DNA of 64,000 nt from Variovorax boronicumulans. Its GTDB lineage: Bacteria; Pseudomonadota; Gammaproteobacteria; Burkholderiales; Burkholderiaceae_C. The notes under the pieces are model-generated. The model did no database searches. It was not told the DNA's origin and worked only from the letters and a program-made list of their open reading frames with translations. Below are positions 55,287 through 64,000 of this stretch, one piece after another. Every line of letters begins with the position of its first letter. Positions within the stretch are counted from its first letter, which is position 1. Location: the NCBI RefSeq assembly GCF_019352895.1, contig NZ_JAAAFX010000009.1, forward strand, positions 1,272,672 to 1,336,671, written 5' to 3'. The translations under genes and the position numbers were made by a program.

Positions 55287-58200
55287 GCCGCGAGCGCGTC
55301 GCGCTGGAGCGCCGCCTCCACCCTGCGCGTCAAATGGTGGGCTAGGAACTCCACCGCCGGCTCGACACAGGCCAAGCCGTGGATGCCGGGGATCTGGTCC
55401 AGGCTGACGCCGGCCGGCGATGCGGCCTCGTAGGGCGCCATGCCCGGACCGCCGGGGCGCAGCGGGTTGAGGAAACTGTCCTGCGCGCAGATCAGCGCGA
55501 CCGGTCCCGCATAGGGCTGCGGCCGGCCGGGCTCGATGAGCACCAGCAACGGCACGCTGCGGCCTTCGGCCTGCAGTTGCTCGGCGATGCTGCGCACGAT
55601 GGCGCCGCCCTGGCACACCCCCGCCAACAGCACCGGTCCGCTCGGCGCGATCGCCGTGATCTCCTGCGCATAGCGGGCCGCCAGCTGGCGGATGCCGCCC
55701 GGCCCGTTGTCGATGACCAGATGGCCGGAGCGCATGCCATGGACGCGATAGCCCGGTGCCAGACGCGCGGCCAGCGCGGTGAACTCGGTCTCCATCTGGC
55801 AGCAGAGGAACAGCGCCCGCGGCGCGTCGGCCGGCCCCAGCGTGCTGGTCAGGTACGCAGGCGAAAGCCGCTCGCCCGGCCAGTGGCCGCAGAGGTCCCG
55901 CATGCGGCTGTAGATGCGGCTGGCGGTGAAACCCTGCCCGGCGGTAGCGGCTGCATCGCGGTGCCACAGCAGCTCGTCGAGGTGCGTGGCCATCTGCGGC
56001 AGCGGGCCGATGCGGCCGAAGTAGCCCGGTGGCACGGTGACGTCGAAGCGCTCCTCGATCCGCTGGATCAGGATCAGCGAGCCCAGGGAATCACCGCCCA
56101 GGTCGGCGAAGCGGTCGAGCATGCCCACCGGTTCGGCCAGGCCCAGCGCCTCCTGCCACAGCTGCGCCAGACGCGTCTCGGTTTCGGTGCGCGGCGGCCA
56201 ATGTTCGGGCGCGCGTGTGACTGTGCGGCTGCCGTGTTCGGCCACCAGGCGCTGCCGGTCCTTCTTGCCGCTGGGCGTGAGCGGAATGGCCGGCACCTGC
56301 TGGATGCGCGAAGGCACGGCGCTCTCGGGCAGCCATTCGCCCAGCTGGCGTGACAGCGCGGCGAGGTCGGGCGCGGAATCCGGGTCCGCCTGCACGAAGC
56401 ACAGCAGCGCCGGGCGCGGGTCTTTAACGAGGCACACCGCAGCGTCGACGATGCCCTGCGCCCGCATCACCACGCGCTCGATCTCGCCGAGTTCGATCCG
56501 CACCCCGTGCATCTTCACCTGCGTGTCGGCGCGCCCCACAAAATGCAGCAGGCCGTCGGTGTCGCAACGCACTATGTCACCGGTGCGGTAGACGCGCAGC
56601 GCACGCACCCCGACGCGCACCGTGACGAAGCGCTGCGCCGTCTCTTCGTCGCGCCCGATATAGCCTGCCGACACCCCGGCGCCCGACAGGCAGAGCTCGC
56701 CCAGTTCGCCCGCAGCCACGGGCCGCAGGAACTCGTCGAGCACATGGGCCCGCACATGCGCCATCGCCTTGCCGATGGTGATGCGCGCCCCCGCTTCGCA
56801 CCGGGCCGCCGTCGCGTACACCGTCGCTTCGGTGGGCCCGTAGACGTTGAAGAAGCGCCGCCCCGGCGCCCAGTCCTCGACCAGTTCGGGCGGGCACGGC
56901 TCGCCGCAGGCGATCACGCAATCGAGCTGCGGCAACGGCCGCGGTGCCGCGCTCGCCAGCAGGCTCGGCGTGACGCACAGATGGGTCGCGGCCATGACCT
57001 CGAGGGCGTCGGCCAGACGCTCGCCGCCCAGGGGCCGGGTGCCGGCGACCGCCAGGGTCGCGCCGCCGCACAAGGTCGCGCAGATTTCGGCCAGCGACAC
57101 GTCGAAGCTGGGCGAGGTGTTGAGCAGCATGCGTGCGCCAGGAGCCAGCGCGAAGCGCGGCACGCAGTCGCCCAGCAGCGCGGCCAGCGCCGAATGATCG
57201 ATGCGGATGCCCTTCGGGTAGCCGGTCGAGCCCGAGGTGAAGCACACATAGGCACCGCTGCGCAGGCGCGGCGGCGGCGGCACCCTGCCGCCGGTGGCGC
57301 GCAGTGCGTTCGTGGTGAGGACGGGCCCCGTCGCCGTCTGCGCAGGCGCGACCAGCGCGGCCGCCCCGGCCTGCGCCAGCATGTAACTGCGACGCGCCTC
57401 GGGCAAGGTGGGGTCCAGCGGCAGGTAGATGCCCCCTGCCTTCATGACGCCGAGCAGGGCCACGATCAGCTCGGCACCCAGCGGCAACGCCACGCCGATG
57501 GTCGCGCCCGCCAGCGCGCGCGCGCCCAGCCCGGCAGCGAATTCGTCGCTGGCGCGGTCCAGTGCGCCATAGGACCAGGTGCCGTCGCGCCCGGTCAGCG
57601 CGGGTGCGTCGGGTTGCCTGCTGGCAACGGCGCGAAACCGCGTCACCACGGTGCCGCGCCCGTGCAGGGCCTCGGCGAAGCGCTGCGTCCAGCCGCGCGA
57701 CACCGGCACCGGTACCGCCGCCGGCGTGGGCGCTGGCGACACCGGCGGCTTCGGCTGCCGCAGTTGCGAATGCAGCCGCTCGGCCACGCCGGCCATGCCG
57801 CCGCCGCCCATCACCAGCAGCAGATCGCCACTGCGCGTGTCCTGTTGCACATGGCGCACGAGGTCTGCGGCATCGGCACGCGAGATCACCGCCATGCCGA
57901 GCCCACGCAGCCCTTCTGCGATGGCCGCGCTGCCGGCCGATTGCGCGCGCTCGCCGTCATCGTCCACGTCGAGCAGCAGCACCCGGTCGGCCAGCGCCAG
58001 ACTCTGAACGAACTCGGCCTGCAAGCGCTGGACGCGGGAGTGGAGCAAGGGCTGGAAGGCGGCGACCAGACGGCGTTCGGGTGCTACGGCGCGCGCGGCC
58101 TGCAGCGTCGCCGTCACTTCGGCCGGGTGGTGCGCATAGTCGTCCACCACGCGCACGCCCGCCGCCTCGCCAAGTTCCTGCCAGCGCCGCGCCACGCCCG

Positions 58201-59092
58201 TGAAGCGCGCGAGCCCGCGCGCCATCTGCGCCGGTGCCACGCCCAGCAGGTGGCAGACCGCGATCGCCGCCAGGGCGTTGCGGCGCATGTGGTCCCCCGG
58301 TTGACGCAGCGCGATGGGATCCCACTGCAGCCCGTGCACGCAGGGGGCGAAAGGAGCCGGACCGGCTGGCGCCCAGACCGCTTGGCGGTCGTCCAGCCCG
58401 AAGGTGGTGCATCGGGCCGCCGGCAGCGCCAGCCGCGCAATGCCGGGGTCTTCACCGGACACGACCACCGCCTGCGCCCGGTTGGCAAAGGCGGTGAAGG
58501 CCTCGTCCAGCGCCGCCTGCGAGGCATAGTGGTTGACGTGCTCGTCGTCGACGTTGGTGATGACGGCGATGTGGGCCGTCAACGCGTCGAGGTTGCGAAA
58601 GGCCTCGCACGCTTCGGCGACGAAGAGTTCGGGGCCGCCGGGGCTGGCGCGCCGGTCGCCTAGGCAGGGCACGTCGGCGCCGAGCGCGAAGCCAGGGTCC
58701 AGGCCGGCCTCGTCGAGGATGCAGCTGACCATGGCGCTGGTGGTGGACTTGCCATGGGAGCCGGCCACCATGACCGCGCGACGGCCTTCGCGCAGCAGGT
58801 CGAGGCATTCCGCGCGGCGCAACACCACGATGCCGCGCCGGCGTGCCGCTTCGATCTCCACGTTGCCCGCGGGAATGGCGTCGCTCACGACCACCAGTTC
58901 GGCGCCGTCGATGTTCGCTTCTTCATGCGCGTATGCAATGCGCGCGCCGGCGTCCGCCAGCCGCTCGACGACGGCCGTCCGGGCGCGGTCGCTGCCGCTG
59001 ACGGCACGACCCGAAGCCAGCAGGTACTGCGCCAGGCTGGCCATGCCGGCACCACCGATGCCCACCAGATGAACGCGTGCAGGTACCTTCAT
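55283..59092 (-). CDS. MurC-type ligase fused to an NRPS module (adenylation, carrier, thioesterase)
   Basis: A 1269-residue fusion. Residues 1-445 are a complete MurC-like ligase: HLVGIGGAGM (8-17), P-loop AGSHGKSTTSAM (110-121), AEACE (159-163), ITNVDDEHVNHY (178-189), DDYAHHPAEV (317-326). A Pro-rich linker (448-465) leads to an adenylation domain with YVCFTSGSTGYPKG (615-628), NVYGPTEAT (749-757), YRTGDI (835-840), GRADTQVKMHGVRIELGEIE (853-872) and SGKKDR (941-946). The carrier motif LGGDSL has its phosphopantetheine Ser at 1002. The thioesterase at about 1090-1265 has AGVCQGG, so the nucleophile is Cys1160, and a likely His at 1238. There is no condensation domain. It should activate one amino acid, load it on the carrier and release or transfer it; the ligase would add an amino acid to a carboxylate such as UDP-MurNAc (inference). 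It is coupled to genes on both sides. Confidence 0.9.
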   Translation of the reverse strand: MKVPARVHLVGIGGAGMASLAQYLLASGRAVSGSDRARTAVVERLADAGARIAYAHEEANIDGAELVVVSDAIPAGNVEIEAARRRGIVVLRRAECLDLLREGRRAVMVAGSHGKSTTSAMVSCILDEAGLDPGFALGADVPCLGDRRASPGGPELFVAEACEAFRNLDALTAHIAVITNVDDEHVNHYASQAALDEAFTAFANRAQAVVVSGEDPGIARLALPAARCTTFGLDDRQAVWAPAGPAPFAPCVHGLQWDPIALRQPGDHMRRNALAAIAVCHLLGVAPAQMARGLARFTGVARRWQELGEAAGVRVVDDYAHHPAEVTATLQAARAVAPERRLVAAFQPLLHSRVQRLQAEFVQSLALADRVLLLDVDDDGERAQSAGSAAIAEGLRGLGMAVISRADAADLVRHVQQDTRSGDLLLVMGGGGMAGVAERLHSQLRQPKPPVSPAPTPAAVPVPVSRGWTQRFAEALHGRGTVVTRFRAVASRQPDAPALTGRDGTWSYGALDRASDEFAAGLGARALAGATIGVALPLGAELIVALLGVMKAGGIYLPLDPTLPEARRSYMLAQAGAAALVAPAQTATGPVLTTNALRATGGRVPPPPRLRSGAYVCFTSGSTGYPKGIRIDHSALAALLGDCVPRFALAPGARMLLNTSPSFDVSLAEICATLCGGATLAVAGTRPLGGERLADALEVMAATHLCVTPSLLASAAPRPLPQLDCVIACGEPCPPELVEDWAPGRRFFNVYGPTEATVYATAARCEAGARITIGKAMAHVRAHVLDEFLRPVAAGELGELCLSGAGVSAGYIGRDEETAQRFVTVRVGVRALRVYRTGDIVRCDTDGLLHFVGRADTQVKMHGVRIELGEIERVVMRAQGIVDAAVCLVKDPRPALLCFVQADPDSAPDLAALSRQLGEWLPESAVPSRIQQVPAIPLTPSGKKDRQRLVAEHGSRTVTRAPEHWPPRTETETRLAQLWQEALGLAEPVGMLDRFADLGGDSLGSLILIQRIEERFDVTVPPGYFGRIGPLPQMATHLDELLWHRDAAATAGQGFTASRIYSRMRDLCGHWPGERLSPAYLTSTLGPADAPRALFLCCQMETEFTALAARLAPGYRVHGMRSGHLVIDNGPGGIRQLAARYAQEITAIAPSGPVLLAGVCQGGAIVRSIAEQLQAEGRSVPLLVLIEPGRPQPYAGPVALICAQDSFLNPLRPGGPGMAPYEAASPAGVSLDQIPGIHGLACVEPAVEFLAHHLTRRVEAALQRDALAA

Positions 59093-59733
59093 CAGAAGCC
59101 CCCGATGTCGCCCTGCTGGGCATAGGTGCCGATGGCCACCAGTTCGCGCAGCACGAAGGCGCGGCCGCTCTCGGTCTGCCACCAGGTCGAGGCCGGCGGG
59201 TCATCGGGGTGCTGCGAGGGCTGCATGACGAGACGCACATGGGCCGGCCAGTGGCGCCGCGCCGTCATGAGCGCCCTGCGGGCGTGGTACGGCTTGCTGA
59301 CCACCGCCACCGTGCGCACCTGCTGCCAGCCCAGTTCGCGCTCGATGAGCGGTGCCGAGAAGACGAAGTTCTCGCGGGTGTTGGTGGATTCGGTCTCGAG
59401 CAGGATCGCCGAGGCAGGCACGCCGCGTTCGAGCGCGTAGTCGCGAAAGCGCTGCGCCTCCGGCACGGCCTGCGGCGAAGGGCCGTGGCCCGAGACGAGG
59501 ATGCGCGGCGCAAGGCCGCGCGCATGCAGTGCGATGGCGGGGTCCATGTTCGTGGGCGTCGGGCAGCCGAGCACGAAGCACAGGTCCACAGCCTGCGGCG
59601 GATCCTGGACGAACAGGAAGCGCGTGATGGCCTCTCTGGAGTCGAGAGGGCCAAGGTCTTGCAACGGGGGGACGGAAGGGTCGGAAGCCGACCCGCGGAC
59701 GCGCGCGAGGCGCTCACTCAAACGCCTGAACAT
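59092..59733 (-). CDS. DUF218 (YdcF/ElyC/SanA-like) protein
   Basis: A 213-residue protein of the DUF218 family. DLCFVLGCPTPTN opens the core, followed by ILVSGHGPSPQAVPEAQRF, ETESTNTRENFVFS and VAVVSKPYHARRALMTARRH, the family's conserved blocks. No signal peptide or membrane segment, as in YdcF. Relatives ElyC and SanA act in envelope biogenesis; the reaction is unknown. The start chosen is ATG 59733; another ATG at 59805 would add 24 residues, but that stretch is AT-rich and looks non-coding. Its stop overlaps the next ATG by one base (TGATG). It begins 106 bases after fumC. Confidence 0.82.
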   Translation of the reverse strand: MFRRLSERLARVRGSASDPSVPPLQDLGPLDSREAITRFLFVQDPPQAVDLCFVLGCPTPTNMDPAIALHARGLAPRILVSGHGPSPQAVPEAQRFRDYALERGVPASAILLETESTNTRENFVFSAPLIERELGWQQVRTVAVVSKPYHARRALMTARRHWPAHVRLVMQPSQHPDDPPASTWWQTESGRAFVLRELVAIGTYAQQGDIGGF

Positions 59734-59839
59734 CACGCACGGGCCCTTTATCCGGAGGGAGAAACCGACTGTAACATTCACGCGCTCGCCGAGGGCCTTG
59801 GCCATGCTGGCACACGGCCCCTCAGCCGTCCTTCGACGC

Positions 59840-61237
<1,398 letters not shown>

Positions 61238-61794
61238 GGTGAGAAAAGCTCCGCAGTCTTGGAAAAAATGCGCCCGCTCGCCGGGTGCAATCCCGAGTAT
61301 CGCCCCGATAAGAATGGCTCTCATCTGACACGGCCATTGCGCGGGCGACTACAGCACCGTACACCCCGCGCCTTGACATCCATCATGTCAAAAAGTTATG
61401 ATCGAACGCTTTCGCGGACCTAGAAGTCATGTTGATGACGCTCCGGGTCCCGCCTGCACTACTCGCGGATCTCGAATCCCGTCGCGGTGCCAGGTTGTCC
61501 CCGCCGGGCCTTGCCCGGCAAACCGGCCGGATGTTTCCGGCCCCATTGCCACGTCACGCTCTTCCAGGCGGCGCCCCTCGACCAGGCCCGCCGCGCTGCG
61601 AATGAAGCATCCGGCGGGCACTGGTTTCGTCGCCATGTCGTCTTCAGTGCCTGTCGGCAGCCCTTGAGGCTCGCCGGGCCATCGCACGCGCCTTTTCACG
61701 CGCTTTGTTCGGCAGTTCCATGGGCTGATGGCGTGGCCGTTGCCGCCCTCAGGGGCGGCGCCGTGTTCAACCCTCACACAAGGAGCCCCGCGTT
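61238..61794. other. Long non-coding gap between fumC and proV
   Basis: No convincing gene is seen. The left part (61238-61372) holds the fumC upstream region. At 61373-61402 lies a strong promoter toward proV, then about 390 bases of leader. Within the leader are two adjacent hairpins: GCCGGGC/GCCCGGC (61503-61519) and GGCCGGA/TCCGGCC (61525-61542), without a T-run. A 58-codon frame from an ATG at 61429 overlaps them but lacks a ribosome binding site. I do not recognise a known riboswitch. Confidence 0.6.
61373..61402 (+). promoter_or_regulatory. Sigma-70 promoter of proV with operator-like inverted repeat
   Basis: TTGACA (61373-61378) and TATGAT (61397-61402) are spaced by 18 bases. TTGACAT and ATGTCAA (61373-61379 and 61385-61391) form a perfect 7-base inverted repeat with a five-base spacer that covers the -35 box, a typical repressor operator layout. 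Confidence 0.68.
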
Positions 61795-63048
61795 ATGGCC
61801 AAAGGAATTCTCATCGACCATGTCTTCAAGGTCTTCGGCGACCAGCCGGAACAGGCCCTGGAACTGGTCCGCCAAGGCTTCTCCAAGCAGGACATCCTGG
61901 CGCGCACCGGCCAGTCGATCGGCGTGTTCGACGCCACCTTCGAGATCCAGGCCGGCGAGATCTTCGTCATCATGGGGCTCTCCGGCTCGGGCAAATCGAC
62001 GCTGGTGCGCCTGCTCAACCGGCTCATCGAGCCCACCGCCGGGCGCATCGTCATCGACGGCGCCGACATCAACGAACACTCCGACGCCAAGCTGCGCGCA
62101 CTGCGCCGCAAGGACATCAGCATGGTGTTCCAGTCCTTCGCCCTGATGCCCCACATGACCGTGCGCGAAAACACCGCCTTCGGCCTCGAGCTCTCGGGCA
62201 CCGACAAGAAGGCCCGCCTGGCACAAGCCGACCTCGCGCTCGCGCAGGTGGGCCTCGCGGGCTGGGGCGACAGCTACCCCGACGAGCTCTCCGGCGGCAT
62301 GCAGCAGCGCGTGGGCCTGGCGCGCGCGCTGGCCTCCGATCCGTCGATCCTGCTGATGGACGAGGCGTTTTCGGCGCTCGACCCGATCATCCGCACCGAG
62401 ATGCAGTCGGAGCTGCTGCGCCTGCAGCAGGCGCAGCGCCGCACCATCGTCTTCATCTCGCACGATCTCGACGAGGCCATGCGCATCGGCGACCGCATCG
62501 CGATCATGAAGGACGGCCATGTGATCCAGGTCGGCACGCCCGACGAGATCCTGCGCAGCCCGGCCGACGACTACGTGCGCAGTTTCGTGCGGGGCGTCGA
62601 TGCGGCGGCCGTGTTCAAGGCCGGGGACATCGCACGCAAGTCGCTCACCGTGGTGAGCGAGCACCCCGAACGCGGCGCGCGCGCTGCCCTGAAGCTGCTC
62701 GAGGACCAGGACCGCGACTTCGCCTACGTGACCAGCCCGACCAAGCACTTCCTGGGCGTGGTCTCGGCCGACACGCTGCGCGCCGCGCTCGACGGCCACT
62801 CGGGCCCGCTGGGCCTGCAGCGCGCCTTCATCGCCGACCTGCCGCAGATCGACGCCGACGCCCCCGTGGCCGGCCTGATCGGCCAGCTCGCGCAGGCGCC
62901 CTGCGCGCTGCCCGTGGTGGCCAGCGACGGCCGCTTCTGCGGCGCGATCAGCAAGACCACGCTGCTCAAGTTCCTCGACCGCGACACGCCGCCGATCGAG
63001 GTGGTCGCCCCCAACGCCGCCCCCGCCCTGGCCGCCGAGCCGCACTGA
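61795..63048 (+). CDS. proV: Glycine betaine/proline ABC transporter ATP-binding protein
   Basis: A 417-residue ProV/OpuAA-type ATPase. The N-terminus has VFGDQPEQALELVRQGFSKQ, the ProV-specific extension. Walker A is GLSGSGKST, the signature LSGGMQQRVGLARAL and Walker B LLMDEAFSALDP. Tandem CBS domains (about residues 280-400) would sense ionic strength in this family. An AAGGAG site precedes the ATG. It is followed 31 bases later by proW. Confidence 0.94.
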   Translation: MAKGILIDHVFKVFGDQPEQALELVRQGFSKQDILARTGQSIGVFDATFEIQAGEIFVIMGLSGSGKSTLVRLLNRLIEPTAGRIVIDGADINEHSDAKLRALRRKDISMVFQSFALMPHMTVRENTAFGLELSGTDKKARLAQADLALAQVGLAGWGDSYPDELSGGMQQRVGLARALASDPSILLMDEAFSALDPIIRTEMQSELLRLQQAQRRTIVFISHDLDEAMRIGDRIAIMKDGHVIQVGTPDEILRSPADDYVRSFVRGVDAAAVFKAGDIARKSLTVVSEHPERGARAALKLLEDQDRDFAYVTSPTKHFLGVVSADTLRAALDGHSGPLGLQRAFIADLPQIDADAPVAGLIGQLAQAPCALPVVASDGRFCGAISKTTLLKFLDRDTPPIEVVAPNAAPALAAEPH

Positions 63049-63079
63049 CACCGAATTTCCGCAGAAGGACCCCTGAACG

Positions 63080-64000
63080 ATGAACGACAGCACACTGCCT
63101 TCCGAGCTGACCACGCCCGACCTGACGACACCGGCCTTGAACACGCCCGCCGCCCCCGCGTCCGTCGACCCCTGGGAGGCCATCTCGGCCGCGCCCGACA
63201 CCTCCGCCACCAGCGCCTGGCTCGACGCGCCGGCCCACGCGGCCCATCAGCTCGCGGGCTCGGCCGACGCCACCACCAGCAACGGCTTCGCGCTGCACCG
63301 CCTCTGGGACGGCTCGCTGCCGGTCGAGGCCTGGATCAACCAGGGCCTGGGCTGGGTGGTCGAACACTTCCGGCCCTTCTTCCAGACCGTGCGCCTGCCC
63401 ATCGACAGCACGCTGAACTGGGTGCAGAGCCTGCTCACCGGCCTGCCCACGCTGGCCATGATCGCGCTGATCGGGCTGCTGGCCTGGCAGTTCGCGGGCC
63501 GTGCGCTGGCCGTCGGCACCGCGTTGGCGCTGCTGGGCGTGGCCATGCTGGGCATCTGGCCCGAAGCGATGGTCACGCTGTCGCTGGTGCTGACCTCGCT
63601 GGTCTTCTGCATCGTGATCGGCCTGCCGCTGGGCGTGCTGCTCGCGAGCAGCGACCGCGCCCAGCGCCTCATGCGGCCGGTGCTCGACGCGATGCAGACC
63701 ACGCCGGCCTTCGTCTACTTGGTGCCGGTGGTGATGCTGTTCGGCATCGGCAACGTGCCGGGCGTGATCGTGACCATCATCTTCGCGCTGGCACCGCTGG
63801 TGCGCCTGACCAACCTGGGCCTGCGCCAGGTGCGACCCGACCTGATCGAGGCGGCCCGCGCCTACGGCGCCTCGCCCTGGCAGATGCTGGTGAAGGTGCA
63901 GCTGCCGCTGGCCATGCCCTCGATCATGGCCGGCATCAACCAGGCGCTGATGCTGTCGCTGTCGATGGTGGTCATTGCTTCGATGATCGCCGTGGGCGGC
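63080..64000 (+). CDS. proW: Glycine betaine/proline ABC transporter permease (cut by right edge)
   Basis: The first 307 residues are visible. A long Pro/Thr/Ala-rich N-terminus (about residues 1-80) is followed by several membrane segments and the EAA loop EAARAYGASPWQMLVKVQLP, where the ATPase docks. MQTTPAFVYLVPVVMLFGIG is typical of ProW. The frame is open to the window edge; proX, the binding protein gene, probably follows (inference). Confidence 0.93.
   Translation, partial: MNDSTLPSELTTPDLTTPALNTPAAPASVDPWEAISAAPDTSATSAWLDAPAHAAHQLAGSADATTSNGFALHRLWDGSLPVEAWINQGLGWVVEHFRPFFQTVRLPIDSTLNWVQSLLTGLPTLAMIALIGLLAWQFAGRALAVGTALALLGVAMLGIWPEAMVTLSLVLTSLVFCIVIGLPLGVLLASSDRAQRLMRPVLDAMQTTPAFVYLVPVVMLFGIGNVPGVIVTIIFALAPLVRLTNLGLRQVRPDLIEAARAYGASPWQMLVKVQLPLAMPSIMAGINQALMLSLSMVVIASMIAVGG

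Noticed and set aside
56507..58663. An open frame of 718 codons opposite the MurC-NRPS gene
   Set aside because: The fusion gene is supported by many motifs; the opposite frame is low-complexity and His/Arg-rich.
61429..61605. A possible 58-codon leader peptide before proV
   Set aside because: No ribosome binding site, ordinary GC-rich composition and no run of regulatory codons.
61487..62146. An open frame of 219 codons overlapping the start of proV
   Set aside because: It runs in another frame through the certain ATPase gene and its product is low complexity.

Overview
The window is GC-rich, densely packed bacterial DNA. Gene content and order point to a betaproteobacterium of the order Burkholderiales, most likely Comamonadaceae and possibly Variovorax; the genus is my inference. 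Supporting signs are the ndk-rlmN-pilF-rodZ-ispG-hisS-yfgM-bamB-der-hfq-hflX-hflK-hflC-hisZ-purA order, a small Trp-rich protein of a betaproteobacterial family, an imuA-imuB cassette behind a perfect LexA box, and a ParC of betaproteobacterial type. I see no rRNA, tRNA, CRISPR array, insertion sequence or prophage. Most of the window is core chromosome.

Layout. 1-1810: SOS mutagenesis cassette (imuB, cut by the left edge, and imuA) with its LexA operator. 1983-5042: a lipoprotein metallohydrolase, an OpgC-like membrane acyltransferase and two small unknown proteins. 5039-10377: topoisomerase IV genes parC and parE flanking a lytic transglycosylase. 10419-14056: a LysR regulator, two MFS transporters and a 46-residue membrane peptide. 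14053-17571: a methyltransferase, then dapA-bamC-metallohydrolase. 17587-22978: rlmB, a YbbA-type ABC ATPase coupled to an unknown membrane protein and divergent from tesA, a cystathionine beta-lyase-like enzyme and a VOC protein. 23049-39900: a run of 17 genes on the minus strand for purine and histidine metabolism, HflKC/HflX/Hfq, outer-membrane assembly (bamB), GTPase Der, hisS, isoprenoid synthesis (ispG), pilus assembly, rlmN and ndk. 40054-44554: rluB-scpB, rluD and divergent bamD. 44588-52446: a DinG-type helicase, a PP2C phosphatase, small membrane proteins, a cytochrome c, acs and a YqhA-family protein. 52463-54102: a LysR regulator and a divergent NAD(P)-binding protein.

The least ordinary locus is 54132-59733. 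Three minus-strand genes are joined by overlapping stop/start codons: a DUF218 (YdcF/ElyC-like) protein, a 1269-residue protein, and a NagZ-like family 3 glycosidase. The large protein fuses a complete MurC-type amino-acid ligase to one nonribosomal peptide synthetase module (adenylation, carrier, thioesterase) and has no condensation domain. The gene set suggests production or processing of an aminoacylated or peptidyl muramic-acid-like molecule. I do not recognise a characterised counterpart, so this is the main candidate for an undescribed system.

The right end (59840-64000) holds fumC and, divergently, proV-proW for compatible-solute uptake (proW is cut by the edge). The proV promoter carries a perfect inverted repeat over its -35 box and is followed by a leader of almost 400 bases. 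Two copies of a three-hairpin intergenic repeat lie in the minus-strand gene run, after purA and after ndk.
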